The translations under genes and the position numbers were made by a program. From NCBI GenBank assembly GCA_934133165.1, contig CAKPAW010000005.1:1-64000 (forward strand): a stretch of DNA of 64,000 nt, written 5' to 3'. The notes beneath the pieces were generated by a model. The model saw only the letters and a list, made by a program, of their open reading frames with translations. It was not told the origin of the DNA and ran no database searches. This document shows, in pieces, positions 27,178 through 36,578 of the stretch (positions within the stretch are counted from its first letter, which is position 1; the number at the start of each line of letters is the position of its first letter). The stretch is from an uncultured Clostridia bacterium. GTDB lineage: Bacteria; Bacillota; Clostridia; TANB77; CAG-508.

Positions 27178-28455
27178 ATGTTAAAAAATGCTATAGCATA
27201 TATCTTGAGAAAGAGGAGTAGAACAGTTATTATATTTATTATTTTAACAATAGTTCTTTCATGCTTATACTCATGTTTAAACATAATGAAATCAGCAATC
27301 AGCTTAGAAAATAATTTATATAAGTTATCAAATACATCTTTATCAATAACACAAAATAACAATGAGAACTTTAAAACAAATCAATTTAAAGAAATAGAAA
27401 ATATAAAAGAGATAAAAGAAACAATTCCACAATATGATGGACTAGCAAAATCTACAAATATTAAGGCAGTAGAAGGAATGCAAATGATAGAAAGAGACGA
27501 TATGCCAGAAGAATTTAGAAATATATTTTCAATAGAAGCCACAAATAATACTGGAAAGGACAATTTATTTAATAGTGGAGTTTTTACTCTTATAAAAGGT
27601 AGACATATTGAAAAAGATGACAGAGAAAAAATTATTATACATGAAGAACTGGCACAAAAAAATAATTTAGAATTAAATGATAAAATTCGTCTTGAACTAT
27701 TTGATTTAAACAATAATGAAATAAAAACAGAATATGAATTTGAGATTATTGGGATTTTTTCTGGAAAAAAACAAGAAAAATACACAGGAATGACATCAGA
27801 CTTTAGCGAAAATATGTTATTTATTGATTATGAATCAAGCCAAGTAGCATTAAACAAAGCAGAAAACAATAAAGTTGTAAATAAACTTGAAATATTTTCA
27901 GATAGTTCAAAAGATACAAACATAGTATTAAATAAAATTAAAGAAATAAAAATTGATTGGTCAAAATTCAATATTGAAAAAAATGATGATGTATATGAAG
28001 AAACTTTAGAATCTGTAGAAGGGATAAAACATATAATAAAGGTTATGACATATTCAATTATGACAGGAGGAATAATAGTTTTATCATTAATATTAATTTT
28101 ATGGCTAAGGGAAAGAATTTATGAAATAGGAATATTATTATCAATAGGAATAAATAAAGCAAAAATTATAGCTCAATTTATATTTGAGTTAATATTTATA
28201 TCACTACCATCTATAGTATCATCTTTATTTTTAGGAAATGTGATATTAAATCAAATAATAGGTGGATTTATCAATTCTGATAATTCGACAATAAATATTA
28301 ATAATCTACTAAAAAATGATAATTTAATATCAAATATTACAATATTTTTACAAAGTTATGGAATATTAATAGTAATTATTGTTTTATCAGTTATTATTGC
28401 AAGTGCAATGATATTAGTAAAAAAACCAAAAGAAATATTATCAAAGATAAGTTAG
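27178..28455 (+). CDS. ABC transporter permease (FtsX/MacB type)
   Basis: 425 residues from ATG 27178; a GTG three codons earlier is part of the AGGAGAGTG site. A transmembrane segment near residues 14-36, a large extracytoplasmic domain (about 40-285), then three membrane segments with an FtsX-like end (WLRERIYEIGILLSIGINKAKI). It is the first of a three-gene exporter cassette with an ATPase and a second permease. Substrate unknown; peptide or antibiotic export is typical of the family. Confidence 0.88.
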   Translation: MLKNAIAYILRKRSRTVIIFIILTIVLSCLYSCLNIMKSAISLENNLYKLSNTSLSITQNNNENFKTNQFKEIENIKEIKETIPQYDGLAKSTNIKAVEGMQMIERDDMPEEFRNIFSIEATNNTGKDNLFNSGVFTLIKGRHIEKDDREKIIIHEELAQKNNLELNDKIRLELFDLNNNEIKTEYEFEIIGIFSGKKQEKYTGMTSDFSENMLFIDYESSQVALNKAENNKVVNKLEIFSDSSKDTNIVLNKIKEIKIDWSKFNIEKNDDVYEETLESVEGIKHIIKVMTYSIMTGGIIVLSLILILWLRERIYEIGILLSIGINKAKIIAQFIFELIFISLPSIVSSLFLGNVILNQIIGGFINSDNSTININNLLKNDNLISNITIFLQSYGILIVIIVLSVIIASAMILVKKPKEILSKIS

Positions 28456-28464
28456 GAGATTGCA

Positions 28465-29109
28465 ATGGATATATTAGAAATAAAAAATGTAACATATAAT
28501 TATTCAAATTCAAAAGAGAAGATTTTGTCATCAGTAAATCAAAAGTTTGAACTTGGACAATTTTATGCAATAATAGGAAAATCAGGAGCAGGGAAGTCAA
28601 CATTACTTTCATTATTAGCAGGACTAGACAAACCACAAAAAGGTCAAATTCTATTCAAAAATGAGAATATAGAGAACAAAGGGTATAGTAATCATAGAAA
28701 AAACAATATAACATTAGTTTTTCAAAATTATAATTTAATTGATTATCTAACACCAATAGAAAATGTTAGATTAGTAAATAAAAAGGCATCAGAAGATATT
28801 TTGTTAAAATTGGGACTTGATAAAAGTCAGATAAATAGAAATGTAATGAAACTATCTGGTGGCCAACAGCAAAGAGTAGCCATAGCAAGAGCATTAGCAT
28901 CAGAAGCACCAATAATTCTAGCTGACGAACCTACAGGAAATCTTGATAGTGAAACTGCAGGAGAAATAATAGAAATATTAAAAAAATTGGCTAAAGAGAG
29001 AAATAAATGTGTAATAGTTGTAACACATAGTAAGGAAGTTGCAAATTCTGCTGATATTATTTTAGAATTAAGTGACAAAAAATTAAGAAAGATAAGTAAA
29101 ATTAATTAG
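28465..29109 (+). CDS. ABC transporter ATP-binding protein
   Basis: 214 residues, LolD/MacB-like ATPase. Walker A GKSGAGKST (about 39-47), signature LSGGQQQRVAIARAL, Walker B IILADEPTGNLDSETA and the switch His in VVTHSKEV. It lies between two FtsX-type permeases with gaps of about 10 bases, so the three genes form one operon and one transporter (one ATPase dimer with a permease heterodimer). Confidence 0.95.
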   Translation: MDILEIKNVTYNYSNSKEKILSSVNQKFELGQFYAIIGKSGAGKSTLLSLLAGLDKPQKGQILFKNENIENKGYSNHRKNNITLVFQNYNLIDYLTPIENVRLVNKKASEDILLKLGLDKSQINRNVMKLSGGQQQRVAIARALASEAPIILADEPTGNLDSETAGEIIEILKKLAKERNKCVIVVTHSKEVANSADIILELSDKKLRKISKIN

Positions 29110-29120
29110 GAGGTATATTG

Positions 29121-30497
29121 ATGATAAAAAATGCTTTTGCATATGTAACAAGAAAAAGTTTAAAATCAATAATAATATTATTAGTTATTATGGCTATGTC
29201 AACACTTAGTCTGATTAGCTTGGCAATTAAAGATGCTACTAATAGAGCTTCAGAAGAAACTTTTAAAAATATAACAAATAGTTTTTCTATGGAAATAAAC
29301 AGAAGAGTTAATCTTGGAACACCTAGAGGTGGAGGGAATATAAAAGGAAAAGATATAAAAAAAATAGCTGAATCTGAAGATATTTCCTCTTTTGTAAAGA
29401 GAATAAATAGTGTAGCTGATTTGGTAGATAATGATATTATAGAAACTAAAAAAACAATTGCAAATCAATCACCAGAAAGAGCAGAAAATTTTAAAAGAAC
29501 AGTTATGCTAACAGGAGTTAATGATTCATCAAAAGAAAATAAATTTGTGTCAGGAGCTTACAAATTAATAGAAGGAGAACATTTGGAAGAAAATGACAAA
29601 AGTAAGATTTTAATACATAAAGACTTAGCTGAAAAAAACAATTTGAAAATTGGAGATAAAATAAAAATTAAGTCCAATTTATTTGATGCAGATAATGAAA
29701 AAGGAGCAAATGAAACACTAGAAGTAGAAATAAAAGGAATTTTCGATGGTCACAATAAAAGTGGTGTAACTTCTGCACAAGAACTTTACGAAAATACATT
29801 AATAACAGATTTAGATACAGCTGCAAAAGTTTATGGAAACACAGAAGATACTGCAGTATATCAAGATGCAACATTTTTTGTAAAAGGTGATAAAAATTTG
29901 GATCAAGTCATTAAAAATATTAAAAAACTTGATATAAATTGGAAACAATACAATTTAATTAAAAGTTCAACAAATTATCCAGCACTACAACAATCAATAT
30001 CTGGTATATATTCAATAGCAAACAAATTATTTGCTGCTTCATTAATATTTGCAGGTATTACAGTTTCATTATTATTACTTTTATGGATGAATGCTAGAAA
30101 AAAAGAAATAGCAATTTTTCTAGCATTAGGAATATCAAAATTGAAAATTTTTGGACAATTTGTTGTTGAATTAGTATTTATATCTATTCCTGCTTATATA
30201 GGCTCATATTTCTTAGCAGTTTATACAGGGAATATGATAGGAAATAATATATTAAATAAAGTCACTGGAAACATTGCTAAACAAATAGCAAAGCAATCAG
30301 CATCTAGTGGACTTGGTGGAGGAGCAGAAGTAGACGGCTTTAATAAAACTCTAACAAGCTTAGATATTAATATATTACCAAAATCAATAATATATGTAAT
30401 TTTATTTATGTCTTTGGTACTTATAATATCTTTAGTGTTATCATCTATAAGTAGTTTAAAAAAGAACCCAAAGGAATTGTTAATTGATACAAAGTAG
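29121..30497 (+). CDS. ABC transporter permease (FtsX/MacB type)
   Basis: 458 residues from ATG 29121 (a TTG just before is less likely, AGGAGG at 29108-29113). One N-terminal membrane segment (about 12-35), an extracytoplasmic domain, and three C-terminal segments with ARKKEIAIFLALGISKLKI. It is related to the first permease and probably dimerises with it. No sensor kinase/regulator pair, common for bacitracin-type exporters, is next to the cassette. Confidence 0.9.
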   Translation: MIKNAFAYVTRKSLKSIIILLVIMAMSTLSLISLAIKDATNRASEETFKNITNSFSMEINRRVNLGTPRGGGNIKGKDIKKIAESEDISSFVKRINSVADLVDNDIIETKKTIANQSPERAENFKRTVMLTGVNDSSKENKFVSGAYKLIEGEHLEENDKSKILIHKDLAEKNNLKIGDKIKIKSNLFDADNEKGANETLEVEIKGIFDGHNKSGVTSAQELYENTLITDLDTAAKVYGNTEDTAVYQDATFFVKGDKNLDQVIKNIKKLDINWKQYNLIKSSTNYPALQQSISGIYSIANKLFAASLIFAGITVSLLLLLWMNARKKEIAIFLALGISKLKIFGQFVVELVFISIPAYIGSYFLAVYTGNMIGNNILNKVTGNIAKQIAKQSASSGLGGGAEVDGFNKTLTSLDINILPKSIIYVILFMSLVLIISLVLSSISSLKKNPKELLIDTK

Positions 30498-30557
30498 ATG
30501 ACATAGTTTACAGATAATTAAATAATAAATAATGTAAAAGCTAATAAGGATTTAGTT

Positions 30558-30884
30558 ATGAATAAAGAAGAAATAATAAAATATTGTTTAACATTAGAAA
30601 ATACATATAAAGATTGTCCATTTTCAGATGACTTTGAATCTGTAACAATGAAACATTGTAAAAATAAAAAATGGTTTGCGTTATTAATGAATGTAAATAA
30701 TAAGTTATACCTTAATGTTAAGACAGATCCAAATTATTCTGATATATTGAGAAATACTTATGATTATATAATACCTGCTTATCACATGAATAAGGAACAT
30801 TGGAATACAATTATTATAGATGAAAAGGTGGACGAGGATTTAGTAAAAGAATTGATAGAACAAAGTTATCAATTGACAAAGTAA
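30558..30884 (+). CDS. MmcQ/YjbR family protein
   Basis: A 108-residue protein of the YjbR (DUF419) fold. Seen: the N-terminal helix with TYKDCPFSDDFESVTMKH, KKWFALLMNVNNKLYLNVKTDP, then YHMNKEHWNTIIID. The family has a DNA-binding-like fold with no proven role. It stands alone after the exporter operon. Confidence 0.85.
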   Translation: MNKEEIIKYCLTLENTYKDCPFSDDFESVTMKHCKNKKWFALLMNVNNKLYLNVKTDPNYSDILRNTYDYIIPAYHMNKEHWNTIIIDEKVDEDLVKELIEQSYQLTK

Positions 30885-30915
30885 AGATAAATGCAAATAG
30901 TAAGTTGTCAATGAG

Positions 30916-31060
30916 ATTAGTTTGAAATATAACTGTTTTTTTGTACAAACTAATAGGAACGGGTTTAACTTAGTTGAGTTGTGGTAAACTAACTCATTTG
31001 TCCTTTAAAATAAAAAAATATAAATTATAAATAGCTACTTGAAATATAGTAGTTATTTTT
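30916..31060 (+). terminator. Two hairpins between yjbR and the PAP2 gene
   Basis: ATTAGTTTG/CAAACTAAT at 30916-30954 and AAATAGCTACT/AGTAGTTATTT at 31029-31060; the second is followed by T-rich sequence and is the better terminator. No ORF is seen in the 274-base gap. Confidence 0.5.
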
Positions 31061-31158
31061 GTATTATTGTAATGATAAAATTTAAGGAAAAATAAAGAAG
31101 AAATTTATAAAAATAATAAGCTAAAACATTTTTATAAATAATAAGAGGAGACAGATTA

Positions 31159-31797
31159 ATGAAAGAAAAAGTAAAAGATTTTATTATAAAAAATTTAAAA
31201 TGGATTATATTATTTATTTGTTTAGTTGGATTTTTAGCAATAGCTGAAGATGTATTTCATAAAGAAATAATGATGAAAGATATAATAGGCTATAAATTAG
31301 TATCAACATTTTTAATATCAGACTTTGCAACACCAATTGCAAAATTTATTACTAATTTTGGAGGAGCAATATTTTTAATAATAGCAACTATTATATTGTT
31401 TATATTAATAAAAAATAAAAAAATAGGATTCTCAATAATTTCAAATTTAGTAATTGTTACAATATTAAATCAATTATTAAAAAATATATTGCAAAGACCT
31501 AGACCAAATGAATTTAGAATAATAGAGGAAACAGGATATAGTTTTCCTTCAGGACACTCAATGGTGAGTATGGCATTTTATGGTTATTTAATATATTTAA
31601 TTTATAGATATGTAAAAAATAAGTATTTAAAATGGACTTTAATTGTTTTACTTAGCATATTAATTTGTACAATTGGAATTAGCAGAATTTATTTAGGAGT
31701 ACATTATACAAGTGATGTGTTAGGCGGATTCTTAATATCAATATCATATTTAGTTATTTATATAAGTGCTGTTAATAAATTTTTGTTAGAAAAATAG
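31159..31797 (+). CDS. PAP2-family membrane phosphatase
   Basis: 212 residues with about five membrane segments. The three phosphatase motifs are NILQRPRPNEFR, SFPSGHSMVS and SRIYLGVHYTSDVLGG. It is probably a phosphatidate or undecaprenyl pyrophosphate phosphatase facing the outside. It begins an accessory stretch of small and damaged genes. Confidence 0.9.
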   Translation: MKEKVKDFIIKNLKWIILFICLVGFLAIAEDVFHKEIMMKDIIGYKLVSTFLISDFATPIAKFITNFGGAIFLIIATIILFILIKNKKIGFSIISNLVIVTILNQLLKNILQRPRPNEFRIIEETGYSFPSGHSMVSMAFYGYLIYLIYRYVKNKYLKWTLIVLLSILICTIGISRIYLGVHYTSDVLGGFLISISYLVIYISAVNKFLLEK

Positions 31798-31804
31798 TGA
31801 TATA

Positions 31805-32107
31805 ATGCAAGCTATTTCAAAAGTACAACATTTGATAATTATAGAAAGATATAATGTTAATGAATTAGCAGTAAATGAACAAAATACAAATGCAAAAGCA
31901 TTTTATGAACATTTAGGTTTTAAGGTGTATAAAAGAGTAGAATTAGATGAACAAGGAAATCCGTATCCAATTTTATATATGAAATTAGATAATATGTTAG
32001 AATACAAAAAGATTATAGAAATTATTTTGCAGAGCATGAGATTTAAAGAAAAAGTTAAGTTTCAATTATGGAGGAAAAATATATGGAACATGTACACTCT
32101 ATTATAA
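31805..32107 (+). pseudogene. GNAT acetyltransferase, C-terminal remnant
   Basis: The segment ELAVNEQNTNAKAFYEHLGF plus KVYKRVELDEQGNPYPILYMKL matches the last third of a GNAT N-acetyltransferase (acetyl-CoA-binding end). The N-terminal two thirds are missing: the fragment starts 7 bases after the PAP2 stop. Beyond MKL the frame runs on as unrelated sequence into the next gene. Probably non-functional. Confidence 0.7.
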
Positions 32108-32424
32108 TAGTAAAAAAAGAAGATAAATATTTAAATTATTTTGATAAAAGATGGGGAACGTATTTATTTCCAAATATAAAAGGTAATAATATTGAAGAAA
32201 TAAAGAAAATGTATAATACAAACAATGTTAAGTATTTGTTTGATAAAGTACACGATAAATATTCAATACCAAATAAAGAAGTAAAGACATATCATCATTA
32301 TTTTTATGAAGTAGATAAAAATATCGAAGGTGAATATTTTACATTAGACGAATTATTAAGCAAAGAGAAGGTAAAGGAAAATAATGCGGATGTTATACAA
32401 TTTATAAGGGAATTTTATGAATAA
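32083..32424 (+). CDS. Nudix-like protein without a recognisable Nudix box
   Basis: 113 residues from ATG 32083, chosen over ATG 32068 because GGAGG at 32069-32073 fits the former. The start (VHSIIIVKKEDKYLNYFDKR and WGTYLFPNIKG) and the end (GEYFTLDELL) resemble small clostridial Nudix-fold proteins. The GX5EX7REUXEEXGU box is missing, so pyrophosphohydrolase activity is doubtful. It overlaps the GNAT remnant frame. Confidence 0.5.
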   Translation: MEHVHSIIIVKKEDKYLNYFDKRWGTYLFPNIKGNNIEEIKKMYNTNNVKYLFDKVHDKYSIPNKEVKTYHHYFYEVDKNIEGEYFTLDELLSKEKVKENNADVIQFIREFYE

Positions 32425-32438
32425 GGAGGAATAAAGTT

Positions 32439-32762
32439 ATGTATAAAAATATTAATAAAAAGAAAATACTAGAATTAAAAGAAATGGTTGAATATCAACA
32501 AAGATAAGTAGTAAGTAAAACCCTAGTTCAAAATGAATTAGTAAGTGTCACTATATTTTCTTTCGATAAAGGAGAAGAAATATCAACACATGCTTCTAGT
32601 GGAGATGCAATGGTTATAGTTTTAGAAGGAAAAGGAAAATTTACAATAAGTGGAGAAGAATATTATTTAGAAGCAGGACAAACAATAGTTATGCCAAAAG
32701 ATGAACCACATAGTGTGTATGGAGAAGAAAAATTTAAAATGTTACTTGTAGTTTCATTTTAA
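32439..32762 (+). pseudogene. Cupin-domain protein interrupted by an ochre stop
   Basis: AAGGAGGA and ATG 32439 start a frame that reads MYKNINKKKILELKEMVEYQ, then TAA at 32505-32507, and continues in the same frame with VVSKTLVQNELVSVTIF, FDKGEEISTHASSGDAM, EGKGKFTISGEEYYLEAGQ and MPKDEPHSVYGEEKFKMLL to a stop at 32760. The rest is a good single-domain cupin (metal ligands in the EISTHASSGDAM and PHSV segments). A single C-to-T change from CAA would explain the stop. No strong internal start is seen. Confidence 0.75.
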
Positions 32763-32867
32763 GTAAAAGGGACATTTAGAGATTTAATTAAATGTGCCAT
32801 GTACTATTAAACATTAAAGAAAAAGAATAGAAATAAAAAACTATTTTTTTTTTATGCAAATAAAGTC

Positions 32868-32896
32868 TTGACAGAGTAAATAAATCGCAATATAAT
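32868..32896 (+). promoter_or_regulatory. Consensus sigma-A promoter for the RhuM-Fic gene
   Basis: TTGACA at 32868-32873, exactly 17 bases, TATAAT at 32891-32896: a perfect consensus, the strongest-looking promoter in the window. The transcript would start about 85 bases before the ATG at 32988. Confidence 0.85.
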
Positions 32897-32987
32897 ACAA
32901 ACAATAGTTTGTAAGCAAAAACAAATATACCATAATATGAAATAATAAACGTACTAAGAACTAAATCTTATAAAAGGGAGTGTTCTT

Positions 32988-33935
32988 ATGGACGGAAAAA
33001 AGAATGAAATTATTTTATTTGAAAACCAAGGAGTAAAATTAGAAGTAAACTTAAAGGATGAAACAGTGTGGCTTACACAATCTCAAATGTCTGAGTTGTT
33101 TGCAAAAGCAAAATCAACTATTAATGAGCATATTAAAAATATTTATACACAAGGGGAATTAAAAGAAAGTGAAACAATGACTAAATTCGGAAATTCCGAA
33201 TTTTCTGATAAGCCAACTAATTATTATAATTTAGATATAATTATATCAGTTGGTTATAGAGTAAATAGTAAAAGAGGGATAGCATTTAGAAAATGGGCGA
33301 CAAATGTTTTAAAAGACTATATGTTAAAAGGATATGCAGTAAATCAAAAAAGACTAGAATATTTAGAAAAGACAGTTAAATTAATAGATATTGCAAACAG
33401 AATGGACGAAAGACTAGAAGGAAATGATGCTAAAGAAATATTAAGAGTAATAGGGGATTATTCTAAAGCATTAAATTTACTAGATGATTATGACCATAGA
33501 ACGCTAGTAAAGATAGGAGGAAAACTAGACGATAGAAAAATAGAATATATTGATTGTATAGATATAATAAATAAGTTAAGATTTAATTCTGAAAGTACAT
33601 TATTTGCAGTAGAAAGAGATAAAGGATTAGAATCAATTATAGGAAACATTTATCAAACATTCGGTGGACACGATGTATATAAAAGTATAGAAGAGAAAGG
33701 TTCAAATTTTTTATATTTAATAGTAAAAAATCATGTATTTGCGGACGGAAATAAAAGAATTGCAGCAACTTTATTTATATACTTTTTAAATTTCTATGGA
33801 ATTTTATACAAAAACGGGCAACAAATTATTGACAACAACACATTAGCAGCATTAACTCTGTTAATAGCAGAATCAAACCCAAAAGAGAAAGAAGTTATTA
33901 TAGATTTAGTCATGAATTTTTTAAATGACGACTAA
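32988..33935 (+). CDS. RhuM-family protein with C-terminal Fic/Doc domain
   Basis: 315 residues. The N-terminal RhuM part (EVNLKDETVWLTQSQMSELF, NEHIKNIYTQGELKES, YRVNSKRGIAFRKWATNVLKDY) resembles phage-type KilA/RhuM DNA-binding modules. The C-terminal part has the Fic motif HVFADGNKRIAATLF, which catalyses AMP or similar transfer to proteins. It is often linked to defence or toxin-antitoxin islands. No clear antitoxin gene is adjacent. GGGAGTG lies before the ATG. Confidence 0.87.
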   Translation: MDGKKNEIILFENQGVKLEVNLKDETVWLTQSQMSELFAKAKSTINEHIKNIYTQGELKESETMTKFGNSEFSDKPTNYYNLDIIISVGYRVNSKRGIAFRKWATNVLKDYMLKGYAVNQKRLEYLEKTVKLIDIANRMDERLEGNDAKEILRVIGDYSKALNLLDDYDHRTLVKIGGKLDDRKIEYIDCIDIINKLRFNSESTLFAVERDKGLESIIGNIYQTFGGHDVYKSIEEKGSNFLYLIVKNHVFADGNKRIAATLFIYFLNFYGILYKNGQQIIDNNTLAALTLLIAESNPKEKEVIIDLVMNFLNDD

Positions 33936-33981
33936 TAAAAAATAAACTAATGATAAACATATGACTGATAAAATAAATTGT

Positions 33982-34021
33982 AAAAGAAGATAATTATAGT
34001 TTGCTAATTATCTTCTTTTAT
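33982..34021 (+). terminator. Terminator after the RhuM-Fic gene
   Basis: AAAAGAAGATAATTA and TAATTATCTTCTTTT form a 15-bp perfect stem. Confidence 0.85.
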
Positions 34022-34063
34022 GGTATAAAAGAGAAGTAATAAAATTTGTACCTTGAGGAAGGA

Positions 34064-34648
34064 ATGAGTTTAACTATGGAAAGATGTAAATGGTGCAACT
34101 TAAAAAATCCACTATATATTAAATATCATGATGAAGAGTGGGGAAGACCAAACTTTGAAGAAAAGTATTTGTATGAAATGCTAATATTAGAATCTTTTCA
34201 AGCAGGGCTTTCATGGGAATGTGTATTAAACAAAAGAGAAGATTTTAGAAAGGCTTACGATAATTTTGATATAGACAAAGTTTGCAGATATGATAATAAA
34301 AAAGTCCAAGAGCTATTATCAAATGAAAAATTAATAAGAAACAAATTAAAAATAAATGCTAGCATAAATAATTCTAAAATATTTAAAGAGATACAAAACG
34401 AATACGGAACATTTCACGAATATTTAAAAGGATTTACAAATGATAAAATTATTTATGAAAATGATAAAATAACATCTGAATTATCAGATAATATATCAGA
34501 AGATTTAAGAAAAAGAGGAATGAAATTTGTAGGTTCAACAATAATCTATTCTTATTTACAAGCAATAGGTGTCATTTACTCACATAATGAAGAATGTTTT
34601 ATGAATAAGAAAGCGAGCCTAAGATCTTCTATCAAATGCAAATTTTAA
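34064..34648 (+). CDS. tag: DNA-3-methyladenine glycosylase I
   Basis: Removes 3-methyladenine from alkylated DNA. 194 residues from ATG 34064 (GAGG five bases away; ATG 34076 is also possible). Seen: zinc ligand Cys in RCKWCNLKNP, YHDEEWGRP, the ESFQAGLSWECVLNKREDFR active region, and FVGSTIIYSYLQAIGVIYSHNEECF with the C-terminal zinc ligands. The last dozen residues (KASLRSSIKCKF) come from repeat module B rather than from tag-like sequence. Confidence 0.9.
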   Translation: MSLTMERCKWCNLKNPLYIKYHDEEWGRPNFEEKYLYEMLILESFQAGLSWECVLNKREDFRKAYDNFDIDKVCRYDNKKVQELLSNEKLIRNKLKINASINNSKIFKEIQNEYGTFHEYLKGFTNDKIIYENDKITSELSDNISEDLRKRGMKFVGSTIIYSYLQAIGVIYSHNEECFMNKKASLRSSIKCKF

Positions 34649-34709
34649 GAAAATCTAAGGCTCGACATATTTATCTAGTACAGAACGTTTTCCTACAAGG
34701 AAAACGTTC
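34613..34709. repeat. Mosaic palindromic repeat, inverted modules B + A'
   Basis: 34613-34664 is the reverse of module B seen at 1710 (GCGAGCCTAAGAT ... ATCTAAGGCTCG). After the linker ACATATTTATCTAGTACA comes 34683-34709, a perfect palindrome with 12-bp arms GAACGTTTTCCT and a 3-base loop. The arm sequence differs from module A but size, position and linker are the same. It overlaps the 3' end of tag. Confidence 0.75.
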
Positions 34710-34718
34710 CTACTATAT

Positions 34719-34754
34719 AAAAAAGGTAATTAGCATTGTTAATTACCTTTTTTT
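34719..34754 (+). terminator. Terminator upstream of mntP
   Basis: AAAAAGGTAATTA and TAATTACCTTTTT pair around GCATTGT, followed by more T. No yybP-ykoY riboswitch was seen before mntP. Confidence 0.8.
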
Positions 34755-34801
34755 GTGATATTATAGAATCTAAAAAATATACATTATATAAGAGGTAAAA
34801 A

Positions 34802-35368
34802 ATGGAAATAGCAGAATTAATAATATTAAGTATAGGATTAGCAATGGATGCATTTGCAGTATCAATCTGTAAAGGTATTTCAATGAAAAAAATGGATTGG
34901 AAAAAAGCCATAATAATAGGATTATGGTTTGGTGTATTTCAAGCAATAATGCCTTTAATAGGATATTTACTAGGAAGCACATTTGAACAAGTTGTAAAAA
35001 ACGTAGACCATTGGCTTGCATTTATTTTACTTTCAGCTATTGGAGCAAACATGATAAAAGAATCATTTAGCAAAGATACTGAAGATGAAAATGATGATAT
35101 AAGTGTAAAAGCAATGTTTATTTTAGCAGTAGCAACAAGTATAGACGCACTAGCAGTAGGAATAACATTTGCTTTTCTAAAAGTAAATATAATATTAGCA
35201 ATTAGCTTAATAGGAATTATAACATTTACATTAGCAGTTCTAGGAACAAAAATAGGAAATAGATTTGGCGATAAATATGAGAGTAAAGCAGAACTTGCAG
35301 GAGGAATAATTTTAATATTATTAGGTCTAAAGATATTATTAGAACATTTAGGAGTAATAAATTTTTAA
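34802..35368 (+). CDS. mntP: Manganese efflux pump MntP
   Basis: 188 residues with six membrane segments, the MntP (YebN) size. Conserved Asp-bearing segments are SIGLAMDAFAVSICKGI and VATSIDALAVGITFAF, which line the ion path. It exports Mn2+ across the membrane. It stands before the cysteine desulfurase gene in the same direction with a 50-base gap. Confidence 0.92.
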   Translation: MEIAELIILSIGLAMDAFAVSICKGISMKKMDWKKAIIIGLWFGVFQAIMPLIGYLLGSTFEQVVKNVDHWLAFILLSAIGANMIKESFSKDTEDENDDISVKAMFILAVATSIDALAVGITFAFLKVNIILAISLIGIITFTLAVLGTKIGNRFGDKYESKAELAGGIILILLGLKILLEHLGVINF

Positions 35369-35418
35369 CTATTTTTGAGGACGGAGCAAAAAAATAGCTT
35401 CAAAAGGAGAGATAAAAG

Positions 35419-36561
35419 ATGAAAAATATATATTTTGATAATGCAGCAACAACTAAACTAGACGAAGAAGTTTTAAAAGAGATGATGCCATATTTAAAAG
35501 AAAACTATGGAAATGCATCTTCTGTATATAGTTTGGGTAGAGAGTCAAGAAAAGCAGTAGAAGAATCAAGAGAAAAAATTGCAAAATTATTAAATTGTAA
35601 GCCAACAGAAATTTATTTTACAGCAGGCGGTAGTGAGAGTGACAATACAGCAATAAAAGGAATTGCACATAGTTATAGAGAAAAAGGAAATCATATAATA
35701 ACATCAAAAATAGAGCATCCAGCTGTTTTAGAAACTTGCAAAGAACTAGAAAAAGAAGGATTTGAAGTAAGCTACATTTCAGTAGATAAAAATGGAACTA
35801 TAGATTTAGAAGAATTAAAAAGTGAAATAAGACCAAGTACTATATTAATTTCAGTAATGTTTGCAAACAACGAAATAGGAACAATAGAGCCAATAAAAGA
35901 AATAGGAAAAATAGCAAAAGAAAATGAAATTTATTTTCATACAGATGCTGTACAAGCAGTAGGAAATATAAAAATTGACGTACAAGAATTAAATATAGAT
36001 AGTTTATCGTTATCAGGACATAAGTTTTATGGACCAAAAGGCATAGGTGCTTTATATGTAAAGTCAGGAGTGCATTTTAAAAAGTATATAGACGGAGGGC
36101 ATCAAGAAAGAAACAAAAGAGCAGGAACAGAAAATGTGCCAGCAATTGTTGGAATGGGAAAAGCATTAGAATTAGCATATTATTCAATGGAGGAACATAA
36201 TTCAAAAATAAAGGAATTAAGAGATTATTACGAAAAAAGAGTAAAAGAGGAAATAGATAATATAAAAATAAATGGAAATATAGAAAATAGACTACCAGGA
36301 AACAGCAATATTTCATTTGAGAATGCAGATGGAGAAGGAATAATCTTAAACTTAGACATGCAAGGAATTTGTGCTTCAAGTGGAAGTGCATGCACATCTG
36401 GGTCACTTAATCCATCACATGTATTACTTGCAATAGGAGTAGAACAAGAATTAGCTAAAAATTCTTTAAGAATTTCAATGGGAAAATATAACACTAAAGA
36501 AGAAGTTGATTATTTAGTAGATAATTTAAAACAAATAATTGATAGAATGAGAAAAGTATAG
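35419..36561 (+). CDS. Cysteine desulfurase (NifS/IscS family)
   Basis: A PLP enzyme that takes sulfur from cysteine for Fe-S clusters and tRNA thiolation. 380 residues. N-terminal YFDNAATTKLDEEV, the PLP lysine in LSGHKFYGPKGIGALY, and the active-site cysteine loop CASSGSACTSGSLNPSHVL. No iscU, nifU or mnmA gene is adjacent, so the sulfur acceptor is not shown by context. AAGGAGAG precedes the ATG. Confidence 0.94.
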   Translation: MKNIYFDNAATTKLDEEVLKEMMPYLKENYGNASSVYSLGRESRKAVEESREKIAKLLNCKPTEIYFTAGGSESDNTAIKGIAHSYREKGNHIITSKIEHPAVLETCKELEKEGFEVSYISVDKNGTIDLEELKSEIRPSTILISVMFANNEIGTIEPIKEIGKIAKENEIYFHTDAVQAVGNIKIDVQELNIDSLSLSGHKFYGPKGIGALYVKSGVHFKKYIDGGHQERNKRAGTENVPAIVGMGKALELAYYSMEEHNSKIKELRDYYEKRVKEEIDNIKINGNIENRLPGNSNISFENADGEGIILNLDMQGICASSGSACTSGSLNPSHVLLAIGVEQELAKNSLRISMGKYNTKEEVDYLVDNLKQIIDRMRKV

Positions 36562-36578
36562 ATAGCGAAAAATAAGAA

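Noticed and set aside
34755..34801. Manganese riboswitch (yybP-ykoY) before mntP
   Set aside because: The gap after the terminator is under 50 bases and shows none of the conserved riboswitch segments.
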